From assembly GCF_033439725.1 (NCBI RefSeq), contig NW_026944385.1, positions 3,505,001-3,569,000 on the forward strand: a stretch of 64,000 bases of DNA, given 5' to 3'. The notes below the pieces were generated by a model that did no database searches, was not told where the DNA came from, and saw only the letters and a list, made by a program, of their open reading frames with translations. The position numbers and the translations under genes were made by a program. Of the stretch, positions 11,001 through 24,946 are shown one piece after another. The first letter of the stretch is position 1. Every line of letters starts with the position of its first letter. The stretch is from Neurospora tetraspora (lineage: Eukaryota; Ascomycota; Sordariomycetes; Sordariales; Sordariaceae).

Positions 11001-14000
11001 ATGCTCTTCAAACTCCAGAAAATAGGGTAACGAGCCAATGAACGATCACCGTACTTGCGGGACACACCGACAGCACCGAAACCACGCTGGTGAATACGGA
11101 GATAACTGGCGCCAGCGTGCAACAGGTTGAAGACGGAACCATACTGAACGTAATCCTTGACGACCTCAGGCGGCAGGTTGAACACCTCGCAGACTTCCTT
11201 CGCTTCCTCGGGGGTACGCATCGGCCACATACCCTGGAATTCGGCGTTGTGGAGCGAAAGACAGATGGGAATGGTCTGGGGCAACAGATAGAGGGGAGCG
11301 GCGGCACCGTGGTAATCGTTAATATGGTAGATATCGACTGGGAAGCGGCGGATAGACTCGGCGATACAGCTGTTCCATGCAGCGTACAAGATGGCACTTT
11401 CGATATCGTCCATACGGGCGATGTAAGGATCGGCCTTGGTCTGCTTGCGGAAGATGGGACAATCGAGAAGGACGTAGGTGATGTTCTTGACGACATAGTA
11501 GTAGACCTCGATCTCATAGGGTTGACCCATGACATCGACGTACATGGGGTCGGCCTTTTGCATCTTCTCGAGGGGATAGTGAACGTCGCCTACCACGGGA
11601 ATGACCCAAACGATGTCCATATGGTTCAACGCGTTCGCCATCAGCTGGGCCATGACACCCAAGCCACCAATCTTGATCTTGATCTTGAAGTCATCAATGT
11701 TGTACTCCATGGTGGCAATCAACACGGTTCTTCGGCCACCGGCAGCACCAAGGGGAGAAAGCGCACTGCTCGGGGGCGGTGGTGTAATGGAGTTCATCTC
11801 AACGCCCTTGCCGCCGCCAAGGTTGAGCTTCGAGAGGTTGCCAATCTTGAGTGGCATCCAGCCCTTGGCCGCGAAACCGGACTTGTTGACCTTGACTTGG
11901 TAGAAACTGGTGACGTAGATCCAACCAGCGAAGCATGCCAACGCCACAGGTAGGATTGCGAAGAGCCAGAAGAGAGCAATCTGGACGTTCATGTTGCCAG
12001 CCGGCTCCAAATGGTACGTCCAGGTCGCGTCATTGTAGTAAACCTTCCACGCAAGAGCTGGCATTGGGGGAGGATCGGTGATGTTGATGACGTTGTTGGC
12101 AAGACTGCTAGGGGGAAGGCGGTCAACAACGTGGTCACCATCAATATCGCCAAAGATGAAGGAGACATCAGGCTGGTTGTCCGCGTTGATACCCCAAATG
12201 TTGAGCTGGAAGTTGGCCGGCCATTCATACATGTAATGCAACGACCAAGTGTTGTCGCCGACAAGATCCATCGAACCCGGCAGGCCGGTGTCGTAACCCC
12301 ACTTGTTGAAGGGACCGTGAAGCTTGATGTGCGGCTGCACACGCTGGTAGTTGACACCCTTGTCCGAGTGCTGAATGAACGCCGACGAGCCCAAAGGCTT
12401 GCTGAAGTATTGGACTTGAATATGCTGGCCCTCCCATGCCTGCAAATCAGTTCCCGACCACTGCTGGGCGGTAACAGGGGTGTCTATGCCGGTATAATTA
12501 ACCCACCCGCTCCACGTAGATCCGAAGTTGGTGCTGTAACGCCATTTCGTTGCGCCGGGGGCGCTATGCTTGATCTTGTACATGTTGCCGCTTACGCTCT
12601 GAAGAAGGTCCCAGTTGTAGGTTGCACCCATTCCCCACACAACAGGATTGACAGGCTTGCCAATTCTGAGCAAGAAGTGATCGCGAGTGCCGGTCGCCAC
12701 CTTGAGCTTGGATGCGGCGTTGGGACCAACAGTGAGCTTGATGATGCCGTCAGCAACATTTGTCAAATTAGTAGACCACTTCCAGGCCGAGTTGATGGCT
12801 CCCGTGTACTTGACTTTGTCCTCATCCTGGGGTGTAAAATTTCCACATACGGGCGTGGTCCAAGAGAGCGGCGTGGGGTCATTCACGCCATCTTGCGTCA
12901 AGTTGACAGTGAGCGACTTCGTCACGCTATCGCAGTCCATCTCAGTATTGAACTCAAACGAGATCTCTTGACGGCCGTTCACTAATGTCGTCGAGTCAAT
13001 AGGGCGGTCGTGTCCTGGCGTAAACTTGGTGATCATCGGTGCCGGCTGCATCCAGCGGTCCGCAGGGTCATCCACATAGACACGGAACTCGAACGGCTCC
13101 AGGGTGACCTCTGGAAGACAGCCCATGTTCTTGCCCGAGTTGGTATAGTTGTTCTTGACGTTGGACGAAGACAGCGTGACGACATCGCCATCGTCCATCA
13201 GGTTCTTGACCTGGCTTCCGGCATCAAAGGGCGAAAGGAACGCGCCCTCCCTCTGGTCGCAGTTGAACTTGTAAGTCGTTGTGTTCTCTCGGTTATGGTA
13301 AACGAACCAAACAGGCTTGTCCTTGAGCGCGTCTTGCACTCCAGGGTACAGTCCACGGACGACACTCCAGATACCACGTTCCGTAGGGTCACCGCTGCCT
13401 TTAAGCAACGTGAAATCGGTCTGGTTGGAAAGCTTCTCAAGCAACCAGCCGTGTTCGAGGACTCCGAGCTCGGAAGAGTTCCGCAGGGCGAACATGTTCT
13501 TCAGGATGTTGCGCACGGGCGCAGCAGGATTGCGGTGATCCCAGCCAACGGACGGATCTTTGCAGCCATTTAGGGCCTTGGTGGCCGGCCAATCGACGTA
13601 GAGATCGTTCTCCAACGAGAAACAGCCGTGGGCCATCCATGCCGGGCTGGGAGCCATAGCCTGACGACCGTAGACATAGTTACTGGCCGTGCCGTCCAGC
13701 GCATACAGCTCCTGTTCTTCACCGTAATACATCAGGGGGGCGCCTGGCAAGAGGAAGGTAGTGATGAAGTAGGCGAGAAGCATGCGCTCGGTACCCTTTT
13801 CAATGGCTGGCCAGCGGAACACGTCCTGATTGGATGTACCGTAGAGATGGCGAGGATCGAATTCACCGGTGTTGGCATTCCAGAAGTCGTTTGTTGCGAT
13901 CATTTCCTGCCAAGTCTCAATCCAGTCCGTGGGCAAATCGTAGCCGGCTCTGAGGTTGCCGCTCATGCCCAAGAAGCGGGTCATGAAACGATAGACGGAA

Positions 14001-15420
14001 TAGTGGAACGCGCCAGCATCCAGGGCACTGTTGCCCTTCTCGCGAACGAAGTACTTGGAGACATCGGTAGTCGAGTTGCCGAGGGTCAGAGCCTTTTGGG
14101 GGTCTTCCGAAAGCTCCTCGGCTGGTTCGGGCTCGCGACCGCGGCCAAGGTAGATAGAACCCAAAGTGTTACCACTCGTAATTTCTCCGACGATAATGAA
14201 GTTGTCCTTGTCGAACTTTTCCTTTGCGCACTTTCGCATCGCGCTGCTAAAATGCGCCTGAGCGTCAACGGTAACCTGGACGGCCTTGTCGATACGGAAA
14301 CCATCGACGTCCAACATGCCGATTGTCATGCAGGAAAATCGGGCGAGTCGAGCAATCACGTCGGGCTTCCATTCGCGGAGACGATCCTGAACGGAGGCGA
14401 ACTTGGCAAGCTGGCGTTGCCAATCGGGGAAAACACCGAAGGCTTCAATATCACCATATTGATCGAAGTCGCTGTCGTAGCATCCCTTTAGCCCATCGGG
14501 CTTGATCCGCTTGCCATCTTCGTACCAGAACTCTGGATAGTCGCACGTCTGGTTGTATGTGTTGCCGATGTCGAAGTCCAAATAACGCCGATCGCTCTTC
14601 CACAGGACCTTGTGTTCCTCCGTGAGGAAAGGCGTACTTGTGTTCAGGTAACCCTCGAAACCAATGAGATCACCCATGCTACAAATCAGGTCAGCCATCA
14701 CCGCGACCGGGAGAGAAGAGTTCGGAGCCAGGCTTCACTTACGTTGCCATTGTATTATCCATGATAACCCACATGCCATGAGCGTGAATGGCGTCGATCG
14801 CCTCCTGCCATTTTTTGATATTACCGAAATGCCTATCGAGAAGAGTCAAGTCAAGTGGCTAGCAAGCAGAAACGGTCAGCTTTGAGGTCTTGTCGAGTTT
14901 CGAGGGAGAAACCTACCGAGTACGAATCCGCACCCCACGGTTGGTTGATAAAGGGGGATCCTGCAATGTAGATGCCCTGTGATTTTTTTTTGTTAGTTTC
15001 CGCCATTTTTGGGGGGTGCTCAAACAGTCGGCTCGTTCGTACCTTGACTCCCTGTCCCTGAATGTAATCCAGAGAGTCTATTATTCCATCCACGTCACCG
15101 CCGAACCGGAGCTGATTGCTCATGATATCGGCCTCGAAAAGGGTTAAATTGGCATTGTCGTTGTCTGGGTCGCCGTTTACCCAACGATCAACGAAGACGG
15201 TGTAGAAGGGTACTCGCCAGGATTTGGGCGAGGGGTGGTATTTAAAGTTCGGGTCATCCTCTGTTCGGTCGCCCCAGTAGTCGAGAGGATTTGTGGCGGT
15301 TTTGTTCCGGTTGAGATTGTAGTCTATCTGTGTGGCATCGTATCGGAGGGCGTCAGTGAGTGTGAATGTTGTCGCTAATGTGAAGAGAGCGCGAATCGAA
15401 AACAACGCAAGACGAGTCAT
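8044..15420 (-). CDS. ags1: Alpha-1,3-glucan synthase (cell wall)
   Basis: Five exons join to about 2,374 residues: 15420-15043, 14976-14917, 14858-14743, 14678-10748 and 10683-8044, all with GT-AG introns of 58-66 nt and continuous frame. The length fits the family (about 2,400). The enzyme makes the alpha-1,3-glucan of the fungal wall at the plasma membrane. Order of parts: signal peptide (about 1-26); extracellular GH13 amylase-like domain with DGFRIDK (Asp315) and GEITSG (Glu350), thought to act in transglycosylation; a single membrane segment near 1084-1106; a cytosolic GT5 glycogen-synthase-like domain with the EX7E motif in RDEPFGLVAVEFGRKG (Glu1557, Glu1565); a Ser/Pro-rich linker; and a multi-spanning C-terminus from about 1950 to 2360, proposed to export the polymer. 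The start is the ATG at 15420. No stop or frameshift interrupts it. The symbol is used generically for the family. Its divergent neighbour across the copia insertion is a GPI-type alpha-amylase, a known functional partner class. Confidence 0.95.
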
Positions 15421-17808
15421 CGTCACCGTCGCTCACCACTTCATGGGGAGCGACAGGAAAAACTGTAACGAGAGACGGGATAAGTAGTAGTGGTAGGTAG
15501 GCAATAGGCGTGTAAACGTGTGTAAAACGAACGACGACGACGGAACCGGCCCAAGATCTCCAACACAAGCCACGCGAATGAAGGACGATACAGAATATGG
15601 AACAACGTGAGTTTGAGAAGAGGAAAAGATGTGCTGGCTGCCCCAAGGTGTTGGATACGTAACGAACGGATCTGGCCGTCCTTGGTGGCTGGCAACCCCA
15701 CGACATGAACATGTTGCTTTTGAGAGGCCCACCAGGCAGAAAGGGGCTTCAGCCATTCTGGGGCAACTTGTCTGGCTTGCCAAAGCTCGGATGCGTTCAT
15801 GGTTGTTGGCGCATCCGTGTCTTCCGCCCATTTGTGATGCACGGTGGACAAGGGGCCGTCGACCAGTAGCAGCCAGTAGGGGGGCGCGATAGGGGGCGCC
15901 GTCCGGCCCACTCGACGTCAAGCGACCTTGGTGCCGTACTGTGCGGCCCCTATTTGGCGGTGTCTAGGGTGTCGTGTCGTCCGAACGGCCCACCAGCGAA
16001 ACGTTCCAAGGAGCCCAGAAAAGGAGGCACAACGGCATTCTCTCACCCGTCCAGGTGGTTCTGCGACGAAGAAGCCGTCCAAATGGTCCAGTAGCGTCCT
16101 CGTCAGGCGTCAGGGCTGTTTTGAAGACCTGACGAGTATGTCCTTCTCACATCACAGCGTTTGGTTTTACGCAGAACGCCACCGGATCTCCATCAGACGG
16201 GGCCGCATGGGCAAGTTTTGGCGCGGGTTGATGGGGGCGCGATACCGTAGGCCCTAAGAGGAGGCCCCTAGAGGCTAGTAGAGGCTAGTAGTTTCTGCGA
16301 GACCCTCGGTGTTTCTGTCCATCATCTCGATTCGTAGACTTTCACTATCTCCGTGCCATTGGCTAATTCGACGACGTGGTAGGCAATCCGGCGGCCAACA
16401 AATTGTCGTGTTGAATGAGGGGTCTTGTGGCCAGTGCGAGAGCAACTTCAGGTTCTTGGCAAAAACAACATTTTTCCAGTATACGAGCGACCTAGGAGAT
16501 TTTGTGAGGTGTCCAGTGCAGGCTAAAGAAGCTTGGCAGCCCTCTACTTACGGGCCAGTGGTCGAAAAGAACATGAACTGATTGGCCAATCGGGAGGCCT
16601 GAACGCTCAGGAACAACCACACCGGCTGGGCACTGGACTACCACCACTACCACCCACCATTACCATCATGCGAACCATCATGTGTAGCAAATAGCATTTC
16701 TGTGCCTTGTGGCTGCGTCGGCACATGTTTGTATACTGTGGTATGTTGAGGTGTATATCGGCGCGGTAGTAGCACGTGGGTAGGGAGGGACGAGGGACGA
16801 TATTCATTGTCTGGTCCGTCACAGAAAGAGTCAGCCAGCGTACGATACGTAGGTAGTTAGAGCAGTGTATAGGTAGTCAACAAGCCCGGAGCCCGGAGCC
16901 CGGGCAGCAGGAGAAGGGGAGTACCTGGCAGCCGAGGGCTCAGTTTCATGGTACGAGACGAAGCCTTGTCTTGCTGGAGCTCGCTTTGCTTGGCAGAGGA
17001 GTGGTATTCTTCTATTCTTTCCATGTTCGTGTAGAAGGTAGTTCTTCGCAGTATTCTAGTGTCTGGTTTCCGCGCTCTCACAGGGCTCTCTCTCTGTAGC
17101 CTGTGGTCTGTAGTCTGTACTGCGGTGGTGTCTCGCCATGCAGGTGCTGCCCTGGTCATGTTCTGACGCCTCCCAATCTTTGCAGTGGGGAGGTGGCGAT
17201 CTGCGACATGCCAATAAGGATGGAGCTAGAAAAAGCTGTCGAACAAATGGCTGACGACGCCATCTCTTGCTGTTCTTTTTTTGGGCATATGATCCATCCC
17301 CATCACGGCAGTTTTGGGTGGTGGTGGAAATACTGCCACTTTTTTTGTCATCAGCGTGCCCATCCCCGCATCAAGAACCCTCCTGGACTTACTGTTAACG
17401 CGTTTCACGGCTCGCTCTTGCATTCGGTCGTTTCTTCTCTGTCGCCGTCCATCTTCAGTATGGGAGCATGGGTGCTTGGGTGCTTGGGTGTTCTGGCTAA
17501 ACCGACGACGGAACGAATAGCCGGGTTTCTGATTGATTGGCAAAGAGTGGTGGAAATGGGTGGGCTATAGTGGGCTGCCACGGCAGAAAGGGGTTGGCCG
17601 GCCGAGCAGAGTGGGCAGCAGTGGACAATAGTGGGCAAGGTGGACCGTGCTTCTCTGCTCGGGAAAATCCGAGAAAATCTCGCGTAAATTTAGCACGTGA
17701 ACTAGGACGCTCTGGGTTAAGACGGCAAGGACGGTACGGGGACAACTGCTCGTATCCATCTCTTGCTGGGACGGGACTTGGGCTCTCCACCGTTGTCCAG
17801 CTGGTAAT
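15421..17808. other. Upstream region of the glucan synthase gene
   Basis: This 2.4-kb normal-composition region should hold the glucan synthase promoter. It contains a few short direct repeats (for example AGGCTAGTAG twice near 16272-16292). Open frames such as 15441-15921 (-) and 17103-17570 (+) carry no recognisable domain. It ends exactly at the copia LTR. Confidence 0.45.
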
Positions 17809-18005
17809 TGTCAGTTTGGAGGGTTAAATCCAGCCAGTAAGAAGGGGGCTCTGAATGAGGACTAGCCTCCCAGCTACCTAGAATCTGGCTGCAGACCTCC
17901 CTAATACTCTGGGAGCCCCCAACTCTGGTTCCACAGCACTCTTCTACATACATAGATCAATATAGAGATTTACCCACCTTTTTAATTTAATTATATATTT
18001 TAATA
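17809..18005 (+). repeat. 5' LTR of copia element
   Basis: It aligns end to end with 23182-23378 at the same length (197 bp). Most of the LTR keeps normal composition. Only its last 20-25 bases, from about 17983 towards the interior, are converted to TpA-rich sequence. Confidence 0.92.
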
Positions 18006-18099
18006 ATTAATAGTCTAACTCGCGATACTTGCGTTTTACGCCAATATTTATAGAAGTACGAGTATCTACGTACTAGTGCTTTTCGAACTACCCCTATAA

Positions 18100-21000
18100 C
18101 GACCAAATTAAGTAATTATATCCCTATTAAAGGAATCCTCTCTAAAAACTAACCGTCCCTACTTCGACGGGCCCTCAAAGTTTCGTAATTAGAGCGATAA
18201 GCTACTTAGCTATATTAAAAGTCTCGACTTTACTAATTTTGTACTAGGGCTAGAGCTAGTTATTTAAAAGCCCTTACTTATTTGTATTGACAATTACGCT
18301 ACTAAGATTATAGCCCTCTACTATATTAAAAGAGTTCGAAAAGTCTTTAATAGGTTTAAAGCTAGTATAATAGTTTACGTACCCCCGGCCCCGGTAGCGG
18401 TAATTATAAACGTAGACGCGGAAACTAAAGCCTCAGAGGCACCCTAATTCCTAAAGGGCGTAGAAACTACTAACCGAACCCTAGATTAGTAAACTAATAA
18501 TACTATAATTAAATTAATAAACTTTACCGCTTTTAATCTATAGGAGTATAAATATAACTATATTAACTAATTTTATAATATAAAGGTCTACGAATCCTTT
18601 AAGATTAATAACGCTAATATTCGAAAGTAAATGTAGGAATTTAAATCCCCCTCTTACAAAATTGGCAATTTTCTATCCCTCCTATTTATAATCGAATAGT
18701 ACGCTAATATTAAAGACGGTTATAACTACCGAAAAAAGCATACCTAAACTGAAATTCGCTAAAAATATTATAATTACTTTAAATTACCATTAAATAAACT
18801 TAATAAGAAGGATAAGGGGATAAATAAATAAATAAATAGTTAAGACGCTATAATAATTAACGTAATCTACTATAAGGTTTTAAAGGTTACTATAGCTAAC
18901 GCTTAATTTAAAGATTTTTTAAACTATTTATAGTTAATTAAACCTACTTAAGTATTTAGTATTTCTAAATATTTTAATAAGAAGGTTATAGTTAATACCT
19001 TCAATTTCTATTTAATATCCGGGGATTTCCGCCGTAAAGGATTAAACGAGCGACTTCCTACTAGTATTAGTAAGATTAAAGGCTATAGAAGAATATTCGG
19101 TATGGGCCTAACCTTTAACAGTTTATAGAATAGCGGTACTAAAAATAAGGATACTTAATTTAATAGGACCTAAAATTATTATAAAAGGAAATATGAAGTT
19201 ACGGCTACAAATATTTTATTATTATTCCTAAATATTCGTTACAAAGCGTATTAATAAGGTTTCTATTTAATTAAATACTATTAATATTTATTCCCTATTA
19301 AAGTAATTAACTCTAAATAGAAACCTATTAAGAAAGTTTAAAATAAGGTTAAAAAGAACCTCCGCGATAACTTAAAGTTAAAGAAAAAAATCGACCGCTT
19401 CGAATAGGAGATAAAGTAGAATAATAATAGTAATAAGAATAACTAACTCTCTAACGAAAGTACTTAGGAAACAATAGTTAATTACAAAATAATTATTTAC
19501 TAAGCGGCTCTCTAAATAGGAAAAAGAAATTTAGAACCGTACCCTTTCAAAAATAGCACCCTTTTCGATTCTAGCAATTCCCTTTATATTTTTAATAAAA
19601 TTACTTATTTTATCAACTTTCATTATACTCCCTATAATAATAACCTTTAGGTTAGAAATTCCTATATTTTTATTAAAGCATATAATAATATAGATATTAT
19701 AATCTAAGGATATAGAGGGCCTAAGAGGCTTCGTTTCTATAATATAGCCTTCTATCCCGATTTTGTAATTAATTTTATCTCCTTCTACCTCCTTCGTAAA
19801 AAAAGTTTCTATTAGGACTAGCGACTACCCAATAATTACCTTCGAAGCTTAAATTATTCCTTTTTTTACCGTTTTATAATATAATACTATTAAATAGTCT
19901 TCGAAGACCTTTCTCCTTCTTTTTCCAAAGCTGCTTTCTTTATACAATATAATTAGTTCAACTCCTTTAACGGCTATAAATACTATAAGAAAGAGGCTAT
20001 TATTTAGTACTACCGCTTTAATTACTATAGTTTTTAAATATTTGACTACTTTACTAACGTTGTCAGTGCCCGCTTTAAAGGTCCTTCTATTATATACTAC
20101 GATATATATACTTTATTAAAAATTAAACGATAAATTAATTATAAACCCTACGACCGTAGTTATAGCTTAGGAGAGAAATTAATTATAGATTTTTTTAATT
20201 ATACGAAGAGCCGTTAGGGATATTCCAACATTATATTTATTACCTATAAATATATTGGGTATATTTAGGACTACTATATAATAGATTACAAAGCTACTAT
20301 TATTGCCTCCTTCTTTAACGACCTCTTTATAATATTAAATATTTAATATAATATCCAACCAAAAGTTATTGAATATAATAACGAAATTAGCAGGTCCTAT
20401 ATGGTAAAAGAATTCTTTACTCTTAGAAGTATAGTTATTAAACCCTTTATTCTATATACCTAAATATAGAATAGTAATATAGAACGCTCGGGAAGTATAA
20501 TTAAGGAAAAGTCTAGAGCGATAATATAGAATTTTTATTTCGCTAAAGATTTATAATTAGAAATTGTTTCTATAGTAATTTACTTTACTAATCGGTCCCC
20601 CAAATTCTTTTATAATTAGAAATCCCTATATAAACGTTTCTATACTTTTATTACTAAATGAGATGGATTCAATATGTTTAACTCTACGTAAGCTAAATAT
20701 TATATACTTTCGTATGTATAATTATAAAATATACGCTATAATTGTAGCTGCCTAGAAGAAAGAAGAGAAGCGCTAAAAAATAAACCCTAAAGTATAGATC
20801 GGTTATTTAATTAACTACGTCGCTTTTTTAATTTATTATATTTGGAACCCTATTAATAATTTAATTATTAATACTTATAATGTATTATTTAATAAAGATA
20901 CGCTTTACTCCAGGAAAGTGCCAACCGAAGCGTAATCCCTGAAAATCTCTTCTGACGAATTTATTATACTATTCTAAAAATATAATTAAATAGCTCTAAT

Positions 21001-23100
21001 AGTAAGAATTTCTAATTTTATTAGTAGCCGAATCGATTTTAAAAATACTTAAACGTATAATATACCTAACTTCCTTCTAAAATCTAATTAAACCTATTGA
21101 AAAGGAGAGACTAACCGTATATTTTTAAAACCCCTATTAGAGAATTCGAATACCCCTGCAAACAAAATATTTATTAACTTTATCTTTAATAATAAATATC
21201 CTAATTTTTTTTTAATACGTTTCTATTAAACTGACCGCTACCTACCTCCTTCCTTACTAATTTCTATTTTAACCCCTATATTAAAAACGAAATTTATAAA
21301 AGCTTTAAACTTTAAAAGGCCGCCTTTAATACTAGTCAACTTTATTAGCCTATAATAATATATAATAGTAAACTTATTATGAAAGTAGAATTATAACGAT
21401 TTATTTATAATAATAAAATTATTATTAAAGAGGAATTCGAATCCTTAATTTATATAAATAAAATTTAATCTATCTATAAGTACTATTTTCCCCCAACGCT
21501 TAAGAACTACAAATCTCTTAACTACTATATCCTTAGAAACTTCTTCAAATAAATAAAACAAACCTATTTTACTAACTATAAGGAAATAAAAATTAAATTA
21601 AAGGTCGATAAAAACGAACTACGTACTCAAAATAAGTAGATCCTCGACTATATATAAGTATATACGTACAAATTCTTTAAGAACGGCAAATTTAATAAAG
21701 TTAAAGCCTACTTTATCGTCTATAAAAATTAATAAATAAAGAAAGTAAAGTAAAAAACGTACGCCTCCACCCTTATTAGCCGGTCTTTCCGCACTCTTAT
21801 CACTATAACCGCCCAATTTAACCTCAAATTCATTTAATACAATACCGTCAATACCTTCGTTAATATTTATATAAATAAAATATCTATATATATATACCTC
21901 TAAACTATAAAATTCTAAATAAAATCTTTAAAATACTTAAAGCTCTATACGGGCTGCAGTATTCCTTACTCTTCTAATAACGAGAATTTATAAATACTTT
22001 TAAAATAATAGGTTTCGAATTAATCCTTAAAGAACTATATATCTTTATTAACGACAGCGTCCTCGTCTTCTATTACGTCGATAATATAATCTTCGCGTAT
22101 TACCCTAATAAAGCTACCGTTATACAGAAATATATAAATAACTTCAACTAATAATATTATATAATTAGAAGAAACGAACTATAATAATTCCTAAGCATCG
22201 AAATTATTCGAGACTATAAAATAAGAAAGATCTAATTATTTCAACGCTCGTATTTATAAAAGATCTATTACTTTATAAATACTAAATGTATTACTTTAAT
22301 CCCTATATTTAATATCGAATTAATTCCCTTTAAGAGCAAAACGTCCCCTTACTTAATATACCTATATTAAATCAAAATAGGCTTAATACTATACACCGCC
22401 ATTATTATACACCCAAATATTACCTTCGCCGCCAGCCGTCTCTCTAAATATAGTTACAACCCCAATCTAAATTATTATAAGACTATAAATAAAATACTCT
22501 ATTACTTCTATACTACTACTAATATAGCATTTTATTATAGAAGTAATAAAATATTCTAGATTACCTTAAGTTTATTATTTATAACTAATTCTATGAACTG
22601 TAAAAATTCTTAAGGATTTATAATATAATTCTTTAAAGGGCTAATTCATTAGGGCACTACTAAATAAACAATTATAACCACCTCTACAACCGAAGCAAAG
22701 CTTATTATACTTACTAATATAACTAAGGAAGCCCTCTTTATAATAAAATTTATTACTAGTTTTATAATAAAATTAATTAATTCTATCCCTACTCTAAATT
22801 ATATTAATTAATAAACTATTAAAATTTTAATTATAGAAGCTACAAAGCTAATAATAAAATTCAAGTACGTAAATATCTACAAATACTAAGTAAAATAAAA
22901 AGTATTTACTAGAAGGATAAAAATCAAATATCTAGAGATGGCCAAAATACCTATAAATAGTTTAACGAAGGTACTAGACTTCTAGAAATATATAGCGTTT
23001 ATAAAACTAGTAGGAATAGATTCAATAAAGAATAGGGAATCCAAAAGACGGGAGAATATAATAGTATATATCGAAATAAATAAGATTAATAAAGAGATAA
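18100..23100 (+). pseudogene. RIP-degraded copia gag-pol
   Basis: The frames are broken but readable. Around 20050-20700 lies a copia integrase core, including YNNEISRSYMVKEFF followed by NSNIERSG and the VIYFTNRSPKFF box typical of the family. Near 21770-22150 comes reverse transcriptase, with SRSFRTLITI and, at 22073-22084, YVDN. The canonical catalytic box is YVDD, and the Asp-to-Asn change is exactly a G-to-A mutation. Upstream (18300-19500) a gag-like region has no clear domain left. The density of TAA/TAG codons rules out function. Confidence 0.8.
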
Positions 23101-23181
23101 ATCGTAGGATAATTATATAATACTATAAATAACTTTATTTTTAAATAGTTTTATCTCTATAAGACTTTAACTAGGGAGGTA

Positions 23182-23378
23182 TATTAGTTTGGAGGGTTAA
23201 ATCCAGCTAGTAAGAAGGGAGCTTTGAATAAGGACTAGCCTCCCAGCCACCCAGAATCTGGCTGTAGACCTCCTTAATACTCTGGGAGCCCCCAACTCTG
23301 GTTCCACAGCACTCTTCTACACACACAGATCAATACAGAGATTTACCCACCTTTTTGATTCAACCGTGCATTCTGACA
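23182..23378 (+). repeat. 3' LTR of copia element
   Basis: The 197-bp partner of the 5' LTR. Here the mutated bases are at its inner (left) edge, while the outer end GCATTCTGACA is intact, giving a mirror image of the 5' LTR. Confidence 0.92.
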
Positions 23379-24946
23379 GTAACCACTGGATTCAATTACA
23401 CTGATATAATCGCAGACTGACGATGAATTACGAGGCACGATGATGGCAGGCAATATCCGCCTCTGTGCCGCGATCCCGTCTCCATCTACCCCTCGATCGT
23501 GAATTGCATCTTGACATCCATCATGGCATCAAACATTCCAACTGGAAGTGCACAATGGCAGGACAATGCCATTCTTACATAGCTTACACATGTACAGATC
23601 CCGTCCCGCTTGATGCCGATGCGATAAGGTAGAGGTACGTTACGTTACATAAGGTACCTTACCTTACGCACACTGTGTTACAAAGTGACACTGTGGTCAG
23701 CGAAATGCTCGGATAACTTTGTTCCTGCATTTGGGTCATGCAAGCTGGGTAATGACAGTCCCTGTCAACTTTTTCCTTTCCGTCTTACCACCCTCCACCA
23801 CGGTCACCACCTCATCTCACCGACTCTTTTGCCATAAACAACGGCTGCAGCCTGCGACAATTCGACAAAGCACTTGAAGAGAAAAAGGGACCTGCTGAAA
23901 GGGAAAGTGGGTTCGGTTCATTTATGGAAACCCACGAGGTTGAATTGCACATGAATTTGACAGTGGGTGCCGCGTCAATAAAAGAATTAAAGCAATACCG
24001 GCGACCCCTGCTGGCCTTGCCCCGAAGTGGCCTGTTCATTTCTTTTCTGGTCTTGGTTGCTCCATGATCCTCCCTCGGCTCGCCCCTTTTCGCCCACTGT
24101 TATTCCCTGAGTCCCTGTTGCTGCCCTCTCGTCCAGCCCTGATGGCCCCCCCTCAGCTAACCCTCAACCAACCCTCACCCGTCCGTCTCCCTGTCCGTTC
24201 TGAAATGAGACTTTTTGGGATCTTCTTGGGATCTTCTTGTTCGACACATGAGACGCTTTTAGACTGCCCCCAAAAGGGTAACCCCTTCTTCCCCCCCTGG
24301 CTGGCCTTTCTCCACGATCTGGCCGTTGTCTTGCCGTCCTTCTGCCGTCGTCCGTGGAAAACGATGTCGAGGCTGTAGCGGCTGGAGTCTTCCCAGCAGA
24401 TCTCAGCGGCATTAGGTTGGTGGGCTTCTTTGGGTCTCGTGGTTCGCTGGCCGACTAGCATCCCCAAGCAGGGCCGTCCATCCCTTCCGAGGTAAAAGAG
24501 GCACTGCCGGCCAATCGTAGCCTTTCCTGGCCTGGTACCGTCCTTGTAACTCCTCGTACTTGGACGACCTCCCCCCTAAACTCTAGCCATCCCCCGTCCA
24601 CTCCGTCCTCTCTCTCTACAACCAAAATCCCGTCCTTCCGGTGTCATTTTGTAGTATATCGCGAATTGAATCCCTTATTCTTTTCCGCCCACGCTCTTTT
24701 TATCGGTCTTTCCACCCTCGGTTTGCCCGTAGACACTCGCTTTTGTTTACTCCCCTTTGCGCCATCCCTCCCCTCGTTTTACGGACGGTGTCGAAAGAAC
24801 GGAGAAACAGCCACTCTTTGAGAAGGAAGAAGGAAAGAAAGGGACGAGAAAGAGTCATTCGTTGAGACCAGAAAAAAACCTGCTATTCACCTCAACGACA
24901 ACGACAACGACGACAAAAACAACATCCATCAGAAACACACACCAAG
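23379..24946. other. Upstream region of the alpha-amylase gene
   Basis: Normal-composition DNA between the copia element and the amylase ATG. The proximal part (24580-24946) is a CT- and CA-rich leader typical of highly transcribed fungal genes. A small palindrome-like AAGGTACCTTACCTTACG lies near 23651. No other gene was recognised. Confidence 0.45.

Larger units (their letters stand above)
17809..23378 (+). mobile_element. Complete Ty1/copia LTR retrotransposon, inactivated by RIP
   Basis: Two 197-bp LTRs (17809-18005 and 23182-23378) begin TGTCAG and end CTGACA; RIP has turned one copy of each terminus into TATTAG and TAATA. The flanking 5-mers are GTAAT and GTAAC, a target duplication with one C/T difference. 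A purine-rich GGGAGGT precedes the 3' LTR. Internal frames read on the plus strand give gag, then integrase, then reverse transcriptase, which is the copia order. The interior is extremely AT-rich with TAA/TAG codons throughout, so no protein can be made. The element lies in the intergenic space between the glucan synthase and amylase genes. It resembles the copia-like elements known from Neurospora, but I cannot name the family. Confidence 0.92.

Noticed and set aside
15421-17808. A separate gene in the glucan synthase upstream region
   Set aside because: Several frames of about 100-160 codons overlap on both strands, but none has domains, credible splice-linked exons or distinctive codon use.
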